Source: Fimbriimonadia bacterium
Lineage (GTDB): Bacteria > Armatimonadota > Fimbriimonadia > Fimbriimonadales > GBS-DC
Assembly: GCA_026129765.1 (NCBI GenBank)
Contig: JAHCHP010000011.1
Coordinates: 50,805-114,804, forward strand
DNA: 64,000 nucleotides
Direction of reading: 5' to 3'
Numbering within the stretch: position 1 is the stretch's first letter; every line of letters starts with the position of its first letter. This document shows positions 15,843 through 24,374 of this stretch, piece by piece. Position numbers and translations under genes: made by a program. The notes under the pieces were generated by a model. It was not told the DNA's origin, ran no database searches, and saw nothing but the letters and a program-made list of their open reading frames with translations.

Positions 15843-17930
15843 ATGAAAAGGCAGATGACAGCGATGGCGCTGGTAAGCCTCAGTGTTTTTGCAACTCACG
15901 GGTTTGCGCAAAGCCTTCATTCGTCCCCGCACGGCGACGGTATGCGAGGGCTTGCCCCAGCAACTCGCTCAGCAACTCCCAACATTCTCTGGCAGAAAGT
16001 TCTGCCGCGTGGTGTTGCGCATGGGAGTGTCACTTTTAGCAACAACGGTCAGTTCCTCTACTTCAAAACCTGTGGAACGAACCATCAAGGACAAGTTTTC
16101 AAAGTGCGCGCAACGGATGGCGCGACCATGTGGGCAACCGACCAAGGCGTGATTGGCTTTGGTAACTTTTCCTATGCAGGTGTAACGGTGGATGAGCAGA
16201 ACGGGCGCGTATATACAGGCGGGCGCGGAAGCTCTCAGCCTGCTGGTCAAGGCATAATTGCGGCTCTGAACATCAACACTGGCGCGCCGGTCTGGGTCAG
16301 AACCGCAGCGGACCTTGGAATCGGGGGCGCAGATTTCGGACGAGGCAATGTGCTGCTCAGCACCGACAAAACCCGCGTCTATGTGCGCGACAACGGCAAC
16401 CCCGACCGCGTTGTGGCATTGAACGCCGCGACAGGCGCGCTGCATTGGATCTACACCTCGCCCTTCCCATCTGGCGTTTCCTTCCAAACCGTAGGACCGG
16501 TGTGGCGCAATGCCGCGAACGGGCGTGACCGGATTGCTATGGTGAATAACCAGGTCGTTGGCTCCGCTTTGGTCATTGAAGATCAGGGCAACTCTGCAGG
16601 TCTGGTCTGGAGCAAAGATATCGCGGTCGGTCTGAACTATCACTGGTGGGGCAATGCCGTTGCCAGTCTGGATTTCAACACCCTCTACATCACTTCCTTC
16701 CAGGATGCAGGCAACCCGGTCTTTACCGCCGTTGACACTGCCTCTGGTGACATTCGATGGCAGATTTGGCCCAATGTTAATACCAACGGTATGAATCAAT
16801 ACCAGAACCCGGTCGTGGGCGGTGACGATACCATCTATAGCGGCGGGCGCGTAGTCGCTCCTCCGCCAATAATGGTTGGTCCAGCTGCAATTGGTAATCC
16901 GAACGATTATTGGAATACAGTGACTGCCAATAACTCCATTGCGCGCCCTTGGACTGCCATGAATATGCGCGCGGGCAATGACTCAGCGACGACGGTCGAC
17001 GTGGCTATTGCCGATTTCGCCGAGTCTTCCACCTACCCTGCAACGGACGGCGACAAGCTGATGCGCGACTATCATTATCTCGGCGCGCTCGGCTACAATG
17101 GTCCCGGAACCATTACCTTGTCCGATGTGCCAGCAGGCACTTATGACCTGTATCTCTACACCTTCACCCCCATCGCCAATGACCAGAACGCGGTTTTCAC
17201 CGTGGGTGGTTCCACCAAAACGGTCTTCCCCGGCGCGATCGGACCCTTTGGCGGTTACGTGGAGGATGAGAACTATGTCGTTTTCCGAAATGTCTCTCCC
17301 AATGGCAGCGGCACGATTCAGATCACGGTCGATATCGACTTCTTGAATACCTTTGCCGTTGTCAACGGTCTCCAACTGCATGGACGTTCTGGCAGCTTGG
17401 CGAACCAGTTCGTGAATGTGGACATGAACCAATTGGGCAACATCGGCGGCGGTATCACCGCAATTCGTCCCGATGGCAGCATCAAATGGCAGTTCCGCCC
17501 CGAAGATAGCGGCGAGTTCAGTGGTTGGCCTGTGGTCACCTGCGGTCGAGTGATCTATGCAGCCGATCAGGTCACGTTTGACAACACGCGCTTGTATGCC
17601 GTACGCGATAACGGACCCGATGCGCAACTGCTCTGGACCTTTACGCTGGCATACAACTACTTTGGTAATGTGGCGCCATCGGTCGGACCCGACGGAACCG
17701 TCTATTTCTCCTCCGTACGTGATAACGATGACAACCAAATCCTCTACGCCTTTGCGCCTGCCGGTATGGGAGATGTCAATGGCGATGGCTGCGTCAACGA
17801 CAGCGATCTGTTGGCAGTTCTGTTTGCCTTTGGTCAAATGGGCTGCTTGGCGGAAGACCTGAACAGCGACGGTATCGTAAACGATGCCGACTTGCTGTTG
17901 GTGCTGTTCAACTTTGGCATGGGCTGCTAA
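15843..17930 (+). CDS. secreted PQQ-type beta-propeller protein with inserted jelly-roll-like domain and dockerin-like tail
   Basis: A protein of 695 aa from ATG 15843, chosen for its AGGAGG RBS and the following signal peptide (MKRQMTAMALVSLSVFATHG, then FAQS). Residues ~45-335 carry repeats such as GQVFKVRATDGATMWATDQG, GIIAALNINTGAPVW and VVALNAATGALHWIY, typical PQQ-like blades. Residues ~342-515 form a different domain (PWTAMNMRAGNDSATTVDV to TFAVVNGLQLHG, with SDVPAGTYDLYLYTF), jelly-roll-like. Blades then resume (GSIKWQFRPEDSGEFSGW). The last ~55 residues contain two dockerin-like calcium loops, DVNGDGCVNDSDLLAVLF and DLNSDGIVNDADLLLVLF. Probably exported; no enzymatic residues recognised. 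Confidence 0.85.
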   Translation: MKRQMTAMALVSLSVFATHGFAQSLHSSPHGDGMRGLAPATRSATPNILWQKVLPRGVAHGSVTFSNNGQFLYFKTCGTNHQGQVFKVRATDGATMWATDQGVIGFGNFSYAGVTVDEQNGRVYTGGRGSSQPAGQGIIAALNINTGAPVWVRTAADLGIGGADFGRGNVLLSTDKTRVYVRDNGNPDRVVALNAATGALHWIYTSPFPSGVSFQTVGPVWRNAANGRDRIAMVNNQVVGSALVIEDQGNSAGLVWSKDIAVGLNYHWWGNAVASLDFNTLYITSFQDAGNPVFTAVDTASGDIRWQIWPNVNTNGMNQYQNPVVGGDDTIYSGGRVVAPPPIMVGPAAIGNPNDYWNTVTANNSIARPWTAMNMRAGNDSATTVDVAIADFAESSTYPATDGDKLMRDYHYLGALGYNGPGTITLSDVPAGTYDLYLYTFTPIANDQNAVFTVGGSTKTVFPGAIGPFGGYVEDENYVVFRNVSPNGSGTIQITVDIDFLNTFAVVNGLQLHGRSGSLANQFVNVDMNQLGNIGGGITAIRPDGSIKWQFRPEDSGEFSGWPVVTCGRVIYAADQVTFDNTRLYAVRDNGPDAQLLWTFTLAYNYFGNVAPSVGPDGTVYFSSVRDNDDNQILYAFAPAGMGDVNGDGCVNDSDLLAVLFAFGQMGCLAEDLNSDGIVNDADLLLVLFNFGMGC

Positions 17931-17942
17931 AGCCTCTTAACC

Positions 17943-17976
17943 ATGCGCCTGCCGAGTTGTCATCCGGCAGGCGCAT
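17943..17976 (+). terminator. terminator stem-loop shared by converging genes
   Basis: Perfect 12-bp stem ATGCGCCTGCCG/CGGCAGGCGCAT with a 10-nt loop, followed by ATTTCTT on the plus strand. The minus-strand gene ends inside it (stop at 17960). Confidence 0.75.
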
Positions 17977-19228
17977 ATTTCTTCACAACCCACTCCTTCA
18001 ATATCGCAAATCCATCGGTCAAAGCGTAGGCTAACCACACCGCCCAACCCAAAGCGACAAAATAGAGTCCATGCGAGCCAATGGGTTGTGTCAAGAGAGG
18101 TAGTTGAGTGATGACCGCCCAGCCATAACCCAAAATTTGTCCGCGCTCGCGACGCTGCATAAACCGCGCAAATAACACTAAGAAGATTCCCGCCCAAAGC
18201 ACAAGTCCCCACGTTTCAATCATCAGCAGCCTGAAACTGAGGTCCAATGGGGAAAGTTGAACGACCGCGCTGGCGTAAACCCACGCCATTAATCCTAAGC
18301 CTGCCAGCCCCCACGCAATCCGCCCCCCGCCCCGCTTCATCGCAAACCCGGCGGCGGTTATCAGCAGCAGTATCGCAACAGGAAACCAATCATTCCTGAC
18401 TGCCAAAATACCCAGCGGTCCGCCAATCACCAATAATCCCCGTTGCAGCCACGCTCCATTCGTGCCGGTCCGAAAGCCCCAGCCCTCCAATGCCCACCAG
18501 CGAAATGCCCATGCTGCCGCAGCAATCCCAAAGAACCCCGCCAACACACGCGCCTGCGATTTCAGCTTGCCCTCATACCACGCCAGCAAAACCGCCAATA
18601 AGGGCAGCGTATAAGCCATTTCCTTAAAAGAGATCGCCAATATAAAAAGCCCATAAGCTCCCATAAGGGATCGTGGGCGCTCTGAACGAAGATAATGCAG
18701 GTAAGCCGTCAAAGAACCAACATACGCCATCGCGCACCAAATATCGCAACTGTCTTTCCATACGGGGAATGCGGCGCGCGCGGTCGGCAAACTTAAGAGA
18801 GCCGCCGCATGAATCGCATAGAGTCCCACTGCCAACGCGCCCATTCTTGTTCCTAACAACAGCATGAAAAAACGGGTTGCCAACAGCAATAACAGCAGGT
18901 GGGATATCAGGTGAACAACGGTGAAACTGCGCAGACCCTCCATACCGAAGAGCTGGTATTGGAACCACCAAAGCGTGGAGGTCATGGGGCGATAATAGGG
19001 GATAAACTCCATGCACCAAGGACCGGTCCACCAACGCAAGGTCCCAGCAAACGTTTCCGTCGGCTCGATGCCGGTCATAATCCAGATGCAATCCAGATCG
19101 GCTTTAATATTTGTTTGAGGGGGCTGGATGATCCATTCCACCGAACGGCGCGCGCCCCACAAGCCGCCGATTAAAATCAATACCCAGACCCACCCCACCC
19201 AAGACAAAGCGGGATTCCGCGCCTTCAT
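17960..19228 (-). CDS. polytopic membrane protein, GT-C glycosyltransferase-like
   Basis: A protein of 422 aa with about ten hydrophobic helices. After the first helix comes a periplasmic loop with DLDCIWIMTGIEPTETFAG and YYRPMTSTLWWFQYQLFGME; the RP...LFG pattern followed by a His-containing helix (VVHLISHLLLLLLATRFF) is common in dolichyl-phosphate-mannose-type (GT39/GT-C) transferases and related TPR-linked proteins. The acidic residues of the first loop would be the candidate catalytic site. The similarity is to a pattern, not a firm family. It overlaps the upstream metallopeptidase gene by 4 nt (ATGA), so they are co-transcribed. Confidence 0.6.
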   Translation of the reverse strand: MKARNPALSWVGWVWVLILIGGLWGARRSVEWIIQPPQTNIKADLDCIWIMTGIEPTETFAGTLRWWTGPWCMEFIPYYRPMTSTLWWFQYQLFGMEGLRSFTVVHLISHLLLLLLATRFFMLLLGTRMGALAVGLYAIHAAALLSLPTARAAFPVWKDSCDIWCAMAYVGSLTAYLHYLRSERPRSLMGAYGLFILAISFKEMAYTLPLLAVLLAWYEGKLKSQARVLAGFFGIAAAAWAFRWWALEGWGFRTGTNGAWLQRGLLVIGGPLGILAVRNDWFPVAILLLITAAGFAMKRGGGRIAWGLAGLGLMAWVYASAVVQLSPLDLSFRLLMIETWGLVLWAGIFLVLFARFMQRRERGQILGYGWAVITQLPLLTQPIGSHGLYFVALGWAVWLAYALTDGFAILKEWVVKKYAPAG

Positions 19229-20082
19229 AATCGGGAAGAAGTAAAGGTATCGCCTTGGCGAATGTCGCCTGTTTCCCAGCCTTTCTTAAACCAGTACATC
19301 CGCTGCTCGGAGCTGCCATGCGTAAAGGAGGACTGATCCACATGCCCTTGCATCTGTCGCTGCAGGTTATCATCGCCGATTGCATAAGCCGCGCGTAAGG
19401 CATCTTCCAAATCTTGGCGGTTCAGGATGTTCTTCTTCTTCTGGATATGATGCGCCCACACGCCCGCATAGAAATCGGCTTGCAGTTCCAACCGTACAGA
19501 CAATTCATTGGCTTGCGTTTTGCTGCGAGAGCGTTGCTGCAAACCCTGAACCTCACGCATCGTGCCTAACAAGTTCTGGACATGATGACCCACCTCATGC
19601 GCGATGACATAAGCCTGAGCGAACTCGCCGGGCGCGCGAAAACGATTTTTTAACTCATCATAAAAACTCAAATCGATGTATAATTTCTGATCCAAAGGAC
19701 AATAAAAGGGTCCCATCGCCGCGCTGGCAACTCCGCAGCCCGATTGCACGCGATCCGTAAACAGCACCAACGTAGGTTTTTGATAGCGGCGTCCCATCCG
19801 GCGAAAAATCTCATCCCATACTTCCTCGGTATCTTTCAAAACCACCGAAACGAACTCTTTGCCCTCATCATCGATACCACCGCCTGGCTGCATCTGTCCC
19901 GGCTGCATCGTCGCGGAAGGGTCGCCTGCGCCTTGCAGAAGCGCGCTGGGATCGCCCCCAAACAGCATCACTAACAACGCGATTAATACAATGCCCAATC
20001 CGCCTCCGCCCACCGCGACCGAGGGACGCATACCGCGCCGGTCCTCTACATTCGAACTCTGTTCACGATTTTTCCAACGCAT
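19225..20082 (-). CDS. YpfJ-type neutral zinc metallopeptidase
   Basis: A protein of 285 aa from ATG 20082; an earlier in-frame start (20103) falls inside the -10 element. After a short charged N-terminus (MRWKNREQSSNVEDRRGM) comes one hydrophobic helix with GGGGLGIVLIALLVMLFGG, a Gly/Pro/Gln-rich linker, and a zincin domain with HEVGHHVQ, preceded by FYCPLDQKLYIDLSFYDEL and followed by RLELQADFYAGVWAH, where the Glu/Asp residues fit third-ligand positions. This is the putative neutral zinc metallopeptidase family of E. coli YpfJ. Probably anchored in the inner membrane with the domain outside. Substrate unknown. Confidence 0.92.
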   Translation of the reverse strand: MRWKNREQSSNVEDRRGMRPSVAVGGGGLGIVLIALLVMLFGGDPSALLQGAGDPSATMQPGQMQPGGGIDDEGKEFVSVVLKDTEEVWDEIFRRMGRRYQKPTLVLFTDRVQSGCGVASAAMGPFYCPLDQKLYIDLSFYDELKNRFRAPGEFAQAYVIAHEVGHHVQNLLGTMREVQGLQQRSRSKTQANELSVRLELQADFYAGVWAHHIQKKKNILNRQDLEDALRAAYAIGDDNLQRQMQGHVDQSSFTHGSSEQRMYWFKKGWETGDIRQGDTFTSSRL

Positions 20083-20102
20083 CAGTTCACCATCCGACAG
20101 CA

Positions 20103-20110
20103 ATTATACC
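20103..20110 (-). promoter_or_regulatory. -10 element (GG-TATAAT) of the metallopeptidase operon
   Basis: The minus strand reads GGTATAAT from 20110 to 20103, 21 nt upstream of ATG 20082. Confidence 0.65.
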
Positions 20111-20157
20111 TACCCTCCTTGATGGAACGCGAAAAGGAATGGAGCGTCCTACTCATC

Positions 20158-20733
20158 ATGAAAAAGTGGATACTGTTTGGAATCGCGCATGTATGTTTGA
20201 TTTCCGCTTTCGCGAAAGATCCGTTCGAAGCGTTGGAACCTTACCTAGGGAGTTGGCAAGGCGCGCTGAAAAATGATTCGCCTCTTGAAGAAAAGGTGTC
20301 TCTTACCTTGTCTCGCCAAGGGAATCTGCTGATAATCGACCTGGAGCGGGAAACGCTCTTGGCTCATCAGAAAGAGCGTATCTATGTGGATTGGCATGAA
20401 GAGGCTCAAACCTATCGCGCCGTCTCAGACTCGCGATACACCCCGGCTCCCCGTCGCGATAAAGTCGTTTTGTCAAAAGACAGTATCGCCTTCGAGTCGG
20501 AACCTTGGGAAATCGCCGATGGACAAAAAATGAACCTGCAATGGTCGTTGATGTTCGGGGTGTTGGATCCGCCGGTTCCTGCGCGCATCTTTTTGAATGT
20601 TCCAACTTTCAGACCTTCGCGCGATGCGTTGACGCTTACCTGGACAGGCACATTCAACAACCAACCTCTCGGCGTTCAGTCCGGCACCTTGTACCGCAAG
20701 GGTCAGGAGGGCCCTATCCTTTTGTGGCGTTAA
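20158..20733 (+). CDS. hypothetical secreted protein
   Basis: A protein of 191 aa from ATG 20158, where a signal peptide begins (MKKWILFGIAHVCLISAFAK); a longer frame starts at 20119. Family not recognised. The mature part starts DPFEALEPYLGSWQGALK, which resembles lipocalin-like DUF1579-type proteins that open with a G-x-W motif and continue as alternating beta strands; this is a pattern-level guess. Its end overlaps the 3' end of the convergent antiporter gene by 20 nt. Confidence 0.75.
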   Translation: MKKWILFGIAHVCLISAFAKDPFEALEPYLGSWQGALKNDSPLEEKVSLTLSRQGNLLIIDLERETLLAHQKERIYVDWHEEAQTYRAVSDSRYTPAPRRDKVVLSKDSIAFESEPWEIADGQKMNLQWSLMFGVLDPPVPARIFLNVPTFRPSRDALTLTWTGTFNNQPLGVQSGTLYRKGQEGPILLWR

Positions 20734-22204
20734 ACGAGGCAGAGGGTAGATCGCCTTTCATAACCGCAGAGACTTTGGGGCGTGATTCTCTCGAAACGAG
20801 CGCAGACACTTCGTCGCCTGCCTTCAAGACCGTCATGCCTTCAGGAATCAAGAATCGCTCATCGCGCTTTATGAGGATGAGCAGCGTATCGCCCGGCAAA
20901 GGTAAATCAACAATCTGCTTGTCAATCGCGAATGCTCCAGGCTGAACAGAAAAAACCTCTACATAACGATCGTCCGGTAATAACTGATTGCTGACGATTT
21001 CTGTCGATTCATCAGGCTCGGCATCGTCTGCTACCCCTAAGCGACGCGCCGCCCAAGAAATGGAGGGTCCCTGAAGCAGCACTGAAGTCAATACAATAAA
21101 GAACACAATATTGAACATTTCATCCGCTTTTGGCACGCCCGCAAGCAGTGGGAAGGTTGCGAGGATAATCGGGACTGCGCCTCGCAGCCCTGTCCAAGCA
21201 ATCAGAGATTTTTCGCGGAAAGGCATGGGCGCCTTAAACAGGGTGAGATGAACGCTCAGCGGTCGCGCGATAAAAATCAAAAAGAGCGATAAGATAATGC
21301 CCGTCCCCATAATAGGAACTAATCGTGTGGGAAAAACCAGCAATCCCAAAGTCAAAAACATGGCGATCTGCATGAGCCAAGCCAAGCCATCATGAAATCG
21401 CATCAAGCTGGGCTTGTGAATGAAACGTCGGCTGCCGGTCATTAAGCCTGCCAGATAGACAGCCAAGAACCCATTGCCTCCCACCAAAGAGGCAACCGCA
21501 TAGGTCAGCCCCACCATAGACAACGTCAACACAGGATAAAGCCCTTGATATTCCAAGCGAAGCCGGTTGACCAGCGCCACAATCCCAGTTCCCATCAGCA
21601 AGCCGATACAAGTGCCAAGCGTCATTTGCATCGCAAACTTTCCGCTGAGATTCGCCACCGATACCGTAGGGTCAACCAGCATCAGGGTAAAGCCAATCGT
21701 CAGAAAAACTGCCATCGGGTCATTACTGCCCGACTCCAACTCCAGAAGATATTTAGTCCGGTTAGACAGGGCAACATTGCGCGCCCGCAGCACGGCGAAA
21801 ACAGCGGCTGCATCGGTGGATGAAACAATCGCGCCCAAAAGAAAACTCTCTAACCAAGAATAATCCAAAACGAACCGCGCGAATATACCAAAGACTGCCG
21901 TCGTGAGAAAGACTCCGATGGTCGCCAGCGCGATCCCCCATCCCAACACCGGACGCACGCGCCGCCATTCGGTATCCATACCGCCCGAAAACAGAATGAG
22001 TATAAGCGCAATGACTCCCAGCAGTTGCGCCAGCCAAGGATTGTCAAAATAAATCCCTCCCGGACCATCTGACCCCGCCAGCATACCCACTAACAGAAAC
22101 AGCAGCAACGAAGGGATGCCATATTTCCCTAACGCCTTACTGGTCAAGATACTGACCAGCAACAAGGCGGAAGCGGTCAAGAGTACGATGTCAATAGATA
22201 ACAT
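20714..22204 (-). CDS. K+/H+ (cation/proton) antiporter, NhaP2/CvrA type
   Basis: From ATG 22204 the product has 496 aa, starting directly with a membrane helix (MLSIDIVLLTASALLLVSIL). The frame extends to 22255, but that segment is hydrophilic. About 12 helices follow; the CPA1 family signature is seen in LGKYGIPSLLLFLLVGMLAG, ILFSGGMDTEW and GAIVSSTDAAAVFAVL, with the acidic pair in ELESGSNDPMAVFLT that carries cations. The cytoplasmic C-terminal ~90 residues contain a TrkA-C-like domain (VFSVQPGAFAIDKQIVDLPL). It exports K+ or Na+ in exchange for protons. It is divergent from the gene at 22303. Confidence 0.93.
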   Translation of the reverse strand: MLSIDIVLLTASALLLVSILTSKALGKYGIPSLLLFLLVGMLAGSDGPGGIYFDNPWLAQLLGVIALILILFSGGMDTEWRRVRPVLGWGIALATIGVFLTTAVFGIFARFVLDYSWLESFLLGAIVSSTDAAAVFAVLRARNVALSNRTKYLLELESGSNDPMAVFLTIGFTLMLVDPTVSVANLSGKFAMQMTLGTCIGLLMGTGIVALVNRLRLEYQGLYPVLTLSMVGLTYAVASLVGGNGFLAVYLAGLMTGSRRFIHKPSLMRFHDGLAWLMQIAMFLTLGLLVFPTRLVPIMGTGIILSLFLIFIARPLSVHLTLFKAPMPFREKSLIAWTGLRGAVPIILATFPLLAGVPKADEMFNIVFFIVLTSVLLQGPSISWAARRLGVADDAEPDESTEIVSNQLLPDDRYVEVFSVQPGAFAIDKQIVDLPLPGDTLLILIKRDERFLIPEGMTVLKAGDEVSALVSRESRPKVSAVMKGDLPSASFNATKG

Positions 22205-22302
22205 AGGGTAACTTGCTTTTAAGTTTACCCACCGGGTCATAATGAGGCTCACCATGAAACCCGCCGCCTCGCGATTCGTCTAAGCGCGTGAGGAGGCGAC
22301 AC

Positions 22303-24102
22303 ATGCCAATGAGTTTGTATTTCACCTTGAGAGGGTGCTGTATAGGGTTTTTCGCAGCGATCAGCGCATGGACAATTGCGCAGGCAGACCCAGCCGAACC
22401 GTTGAGCGCTCTAACGCGCATGCCAGTGAAAGAAATCACCGTTTTCAAAGATGGACATGCCTTTGTCATGCATGCGGGAGAGATGCCTGTAGACAAAAAC
22501 GGTAGTGTCCAATTAGATTATCTACCGACCCCCATTATGGGCGCATTTTGGCCCTATTCCAGCGACAAACGCGCGAAACTCGCGGCGGTCACAGCCAGCC
22601 AGCAGCGTGTGAAAGTCGCGCGCACCGCGCTGACCCTGCCAGAACTGCTGATCAGCAATCCCGGCGCAGAAGTCTGGATCACCGAAGTGGAAGAGAACAA
22701 AACGCCGTATGAGGCGAAAATCATCGGCGCGCCGGAACGCAGTTCCGACGAACTGGCAGCAACCAACCCGCCCGGCGCCAGCGAAAGCATCCCTCAGCGA
22801 GGAAATGTGATCCTGCTGGAAACCGCGCAGGGTGTGATGGTGAAGCCCATCGACCAGATTAAGTCCGTCACTTTCAAAAACCGGTATCAAAACAAAATCG
22901 AACAGGAAGAGATGCGCAACCGCCTGACTATGAATTTGAACTGGGAAGGCGCGCCCGCCTCCAAAGCGAGCGTTGGGATGCTTTATCTTCAGAAGGGAGT
23001 CCGTTGGATACCGAGCTACAAAATCGACCTGGACGGACAAGGCAACGCGACAATTCAGTTGCAAGCGACCCTGCTCAATGAGATGACCGACCTGGACAAT
23101 ATAACCGTTCATCTGGTGATCGGAGTTCCTAATTTCATGTTCAAGGGCTCCGTAGACCCGATGTCTTTGCAGCAAACCATCGCGCAATTGTCGCCCTATT
23201 TCCAACCCGGCGCGCAAACTGCGGGCGCATTCTCCAACGCGATCATGACACAAACCGCGCGGCGCAATGATTTTGACGGTTTTGGCGGCGGCGGGGGCGA
23301 GGGCAATACCAATGTGGGCTTACCTCCAACCCCCGAAGTCACTGGGGGCGAAAAGAGCGAAGATCTTTTCGTATTTACCGTGCAAAATGTGTCGCTTCGC
23401 AAAGGGCAGCGCATGGTGATTCCGGTCGCGGAATACCGCATGGCATACCGAGACCTCTACACACTCTCCATTCCTATCACGCCGCCGCGCGAGGTTTGGC
23501 AGAATTCATCAGGCAATATCCAGCAAGACGAGATTGAGCGGATGATGCGCGCTCCCAAAGTCCAGCATAAGATCCGATTGAAAAACAGCAGCCAGCAGCC
23601 CTTTACCACAGCGCCTGCTCTTTTGGTTCAAGGCGATCGCGCTTTGGGACAAGGCATGATGACCTATACCGCGCCCAGCGGTGAGGTGGACATCACGATC
23701 ACAACCGCCGCCGATATCAAGGTCAAGCGGGAAGATATCGAGCCGAGCCGCCAACCCAATGCGGTGGAATGGCAAGATTCTTGGTACGCGAAAATCAATA
23801 TGAGCGGAAAAATCACGTTGACAAACTACCTCAAAAAACCGGTGGAATTGGAAATCAACCGCTACGTGATAGGCATTATAGGCTCTGCCTCCCACAACGG
23901 TAAGGCGCAAAACATCAATTTCATGGAAGAGGATGCCTCCAGCGCAATTGCCGATTGGGGCAATCCTTATCGTCCATGGTGGTATGGCTGGCCCTATTGG
24001 TGGCATCATCTCAATGGGGTTGGACGGTTCACATGGAACCTGAAGTTGGAACCGGGTAAAGAGGTTGAACTGAGCTATCAATGGCACTATTTCTGGCGGT
24101 AA
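22303..24102 (+). CDS. secreted protein with DUF4139-like features and Trp-rich C-terminus
   Basis: A protein of 599 aa from ATG 22303, preceded by GAGGAGG; it opens with a signal-like stretch (LRGCCIGFFAAISAWTIAQA). No named family is certain. Residues ~225-285 have LYLQKGVRWIPSYKIDLDG and LQATLLNEMTDLDN, which recall DUF4139 proteins (W-x-P-x-Y followed by strand-rich sequence). A Gly-rich patch (GFGGGGGEGN) lies near residue ~325. The C-terminus is notable for NPYRPWWYGWPYWWHHL and ends in YQWHYFWR. Probably an envelope protein. It stands alone between two intergenic regions. Confidence 0.75.
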   Translation: MPMSLYFTLRGCCIGFFAAISAWTIAQADPAEPLSALTRMPVKEITVFKDGHAFVMHAGEMPVDKNGSVQLDYLPTPIMGAFWPYSSDKRAKLAAVTASQQRVKVARTALTLPELLISNPGAEVWITEVEENKTPYEAKIIGAPERSSDELAATNPPGASESIPQRGNVILLETAQGVMVKPIDQIKSVTFKNRYQNKIEQEEMRNRLTMNLNWEGAPASKASVGMLYLQKGVRWIPSYKIDLDGQGNATIQLQATLLNEMTDLDNITVHLVIGVPNFMFKGSVDPMSLQQTIAQLSPYFQPGAQTAGAFSNAIMTQTARRNDFDGFGGGGGEGNTNVGLPPTPEVTGGEKSEDLFVFTVQNVSLRKGQRMVIPVAEYRMAYRDLYTLSIPITPPREVWQNSSGNIQQDEIERMMRAPKVQHKIRLKNSSQQPFTTAPALLVQGDRALGQGMMTYTAPSGEVDITITTAADIKVKREDIEPSRQPNAVEWQDSWYAKINMSGKITLTNYLKKPVELEINRYVIGIIGSASHNGKAQNINFMEEDASSAIADWGNPYRPWWYGWPYWWHHLNGVGRFTWNLKLEPGKEVELSYQWHYFWR

Positions 24103-24132
24103 GCCGATCTGTTCGCTCAGGGTAACAACCTT

Positions 24133-24192
24133 GTAGGGGCGCGCGTGTGTGTGCGCCCTCTGATCGGGTAGACACACAGGTCTACCCCCTAC
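24133..24192. repeat. 60-bp dispersed palindromic repeat (GTAGGGG...CCCCCTAC)
   Basis: The outer inverted ends are GTAGGGG (24133-24139) and CCCCTAC (24186-24192). Inside are two hairpins: GGGCGC/GCGCCC and GGGTAGAC/GTCTACCC. The layout matches the mobile-looking palindromes scattered between genes in many bacterial phyla. No coding content. Confidence 0.7.
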
Positions 24193-24314
24193 ACTCTGTT
24201 TCGTCGTGCCGAGCGTAGAAGAGGCATATTCGAGGTCAAAAGGTAGCCCCCTTCCTTCTGCGTTCAGGGGAGAGGGGCTCAGCCATACCTCCCAATAATC
24301 CCCCTTATTCTGGT

Positions 24315-24343
24315 TTGATTCCTAACATATGCCATAATATAAA
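24315..24343 (+). promoter_or_regulatory. promoter of the BTAD regulator
   Basis: TTGATT (24315-24320), 17-nt spacer, TATAAA (24338-24343). The ATG at 24375 is 32 nt downstream. A TTG in-frame start at 24315 would lie in the -35 and is rejected. Confidence 0.65.
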
Positions 24344-24374
24344 AGGTCTAAAATTCAAAATCTTGCCGCGGATT

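Noticed and set aside
16983..17837. Long minus-strand ORFs opposite the propeller gene
   Set aside because: Shadows produced by codon bias; repetitive low-similarity sequence without start signals.
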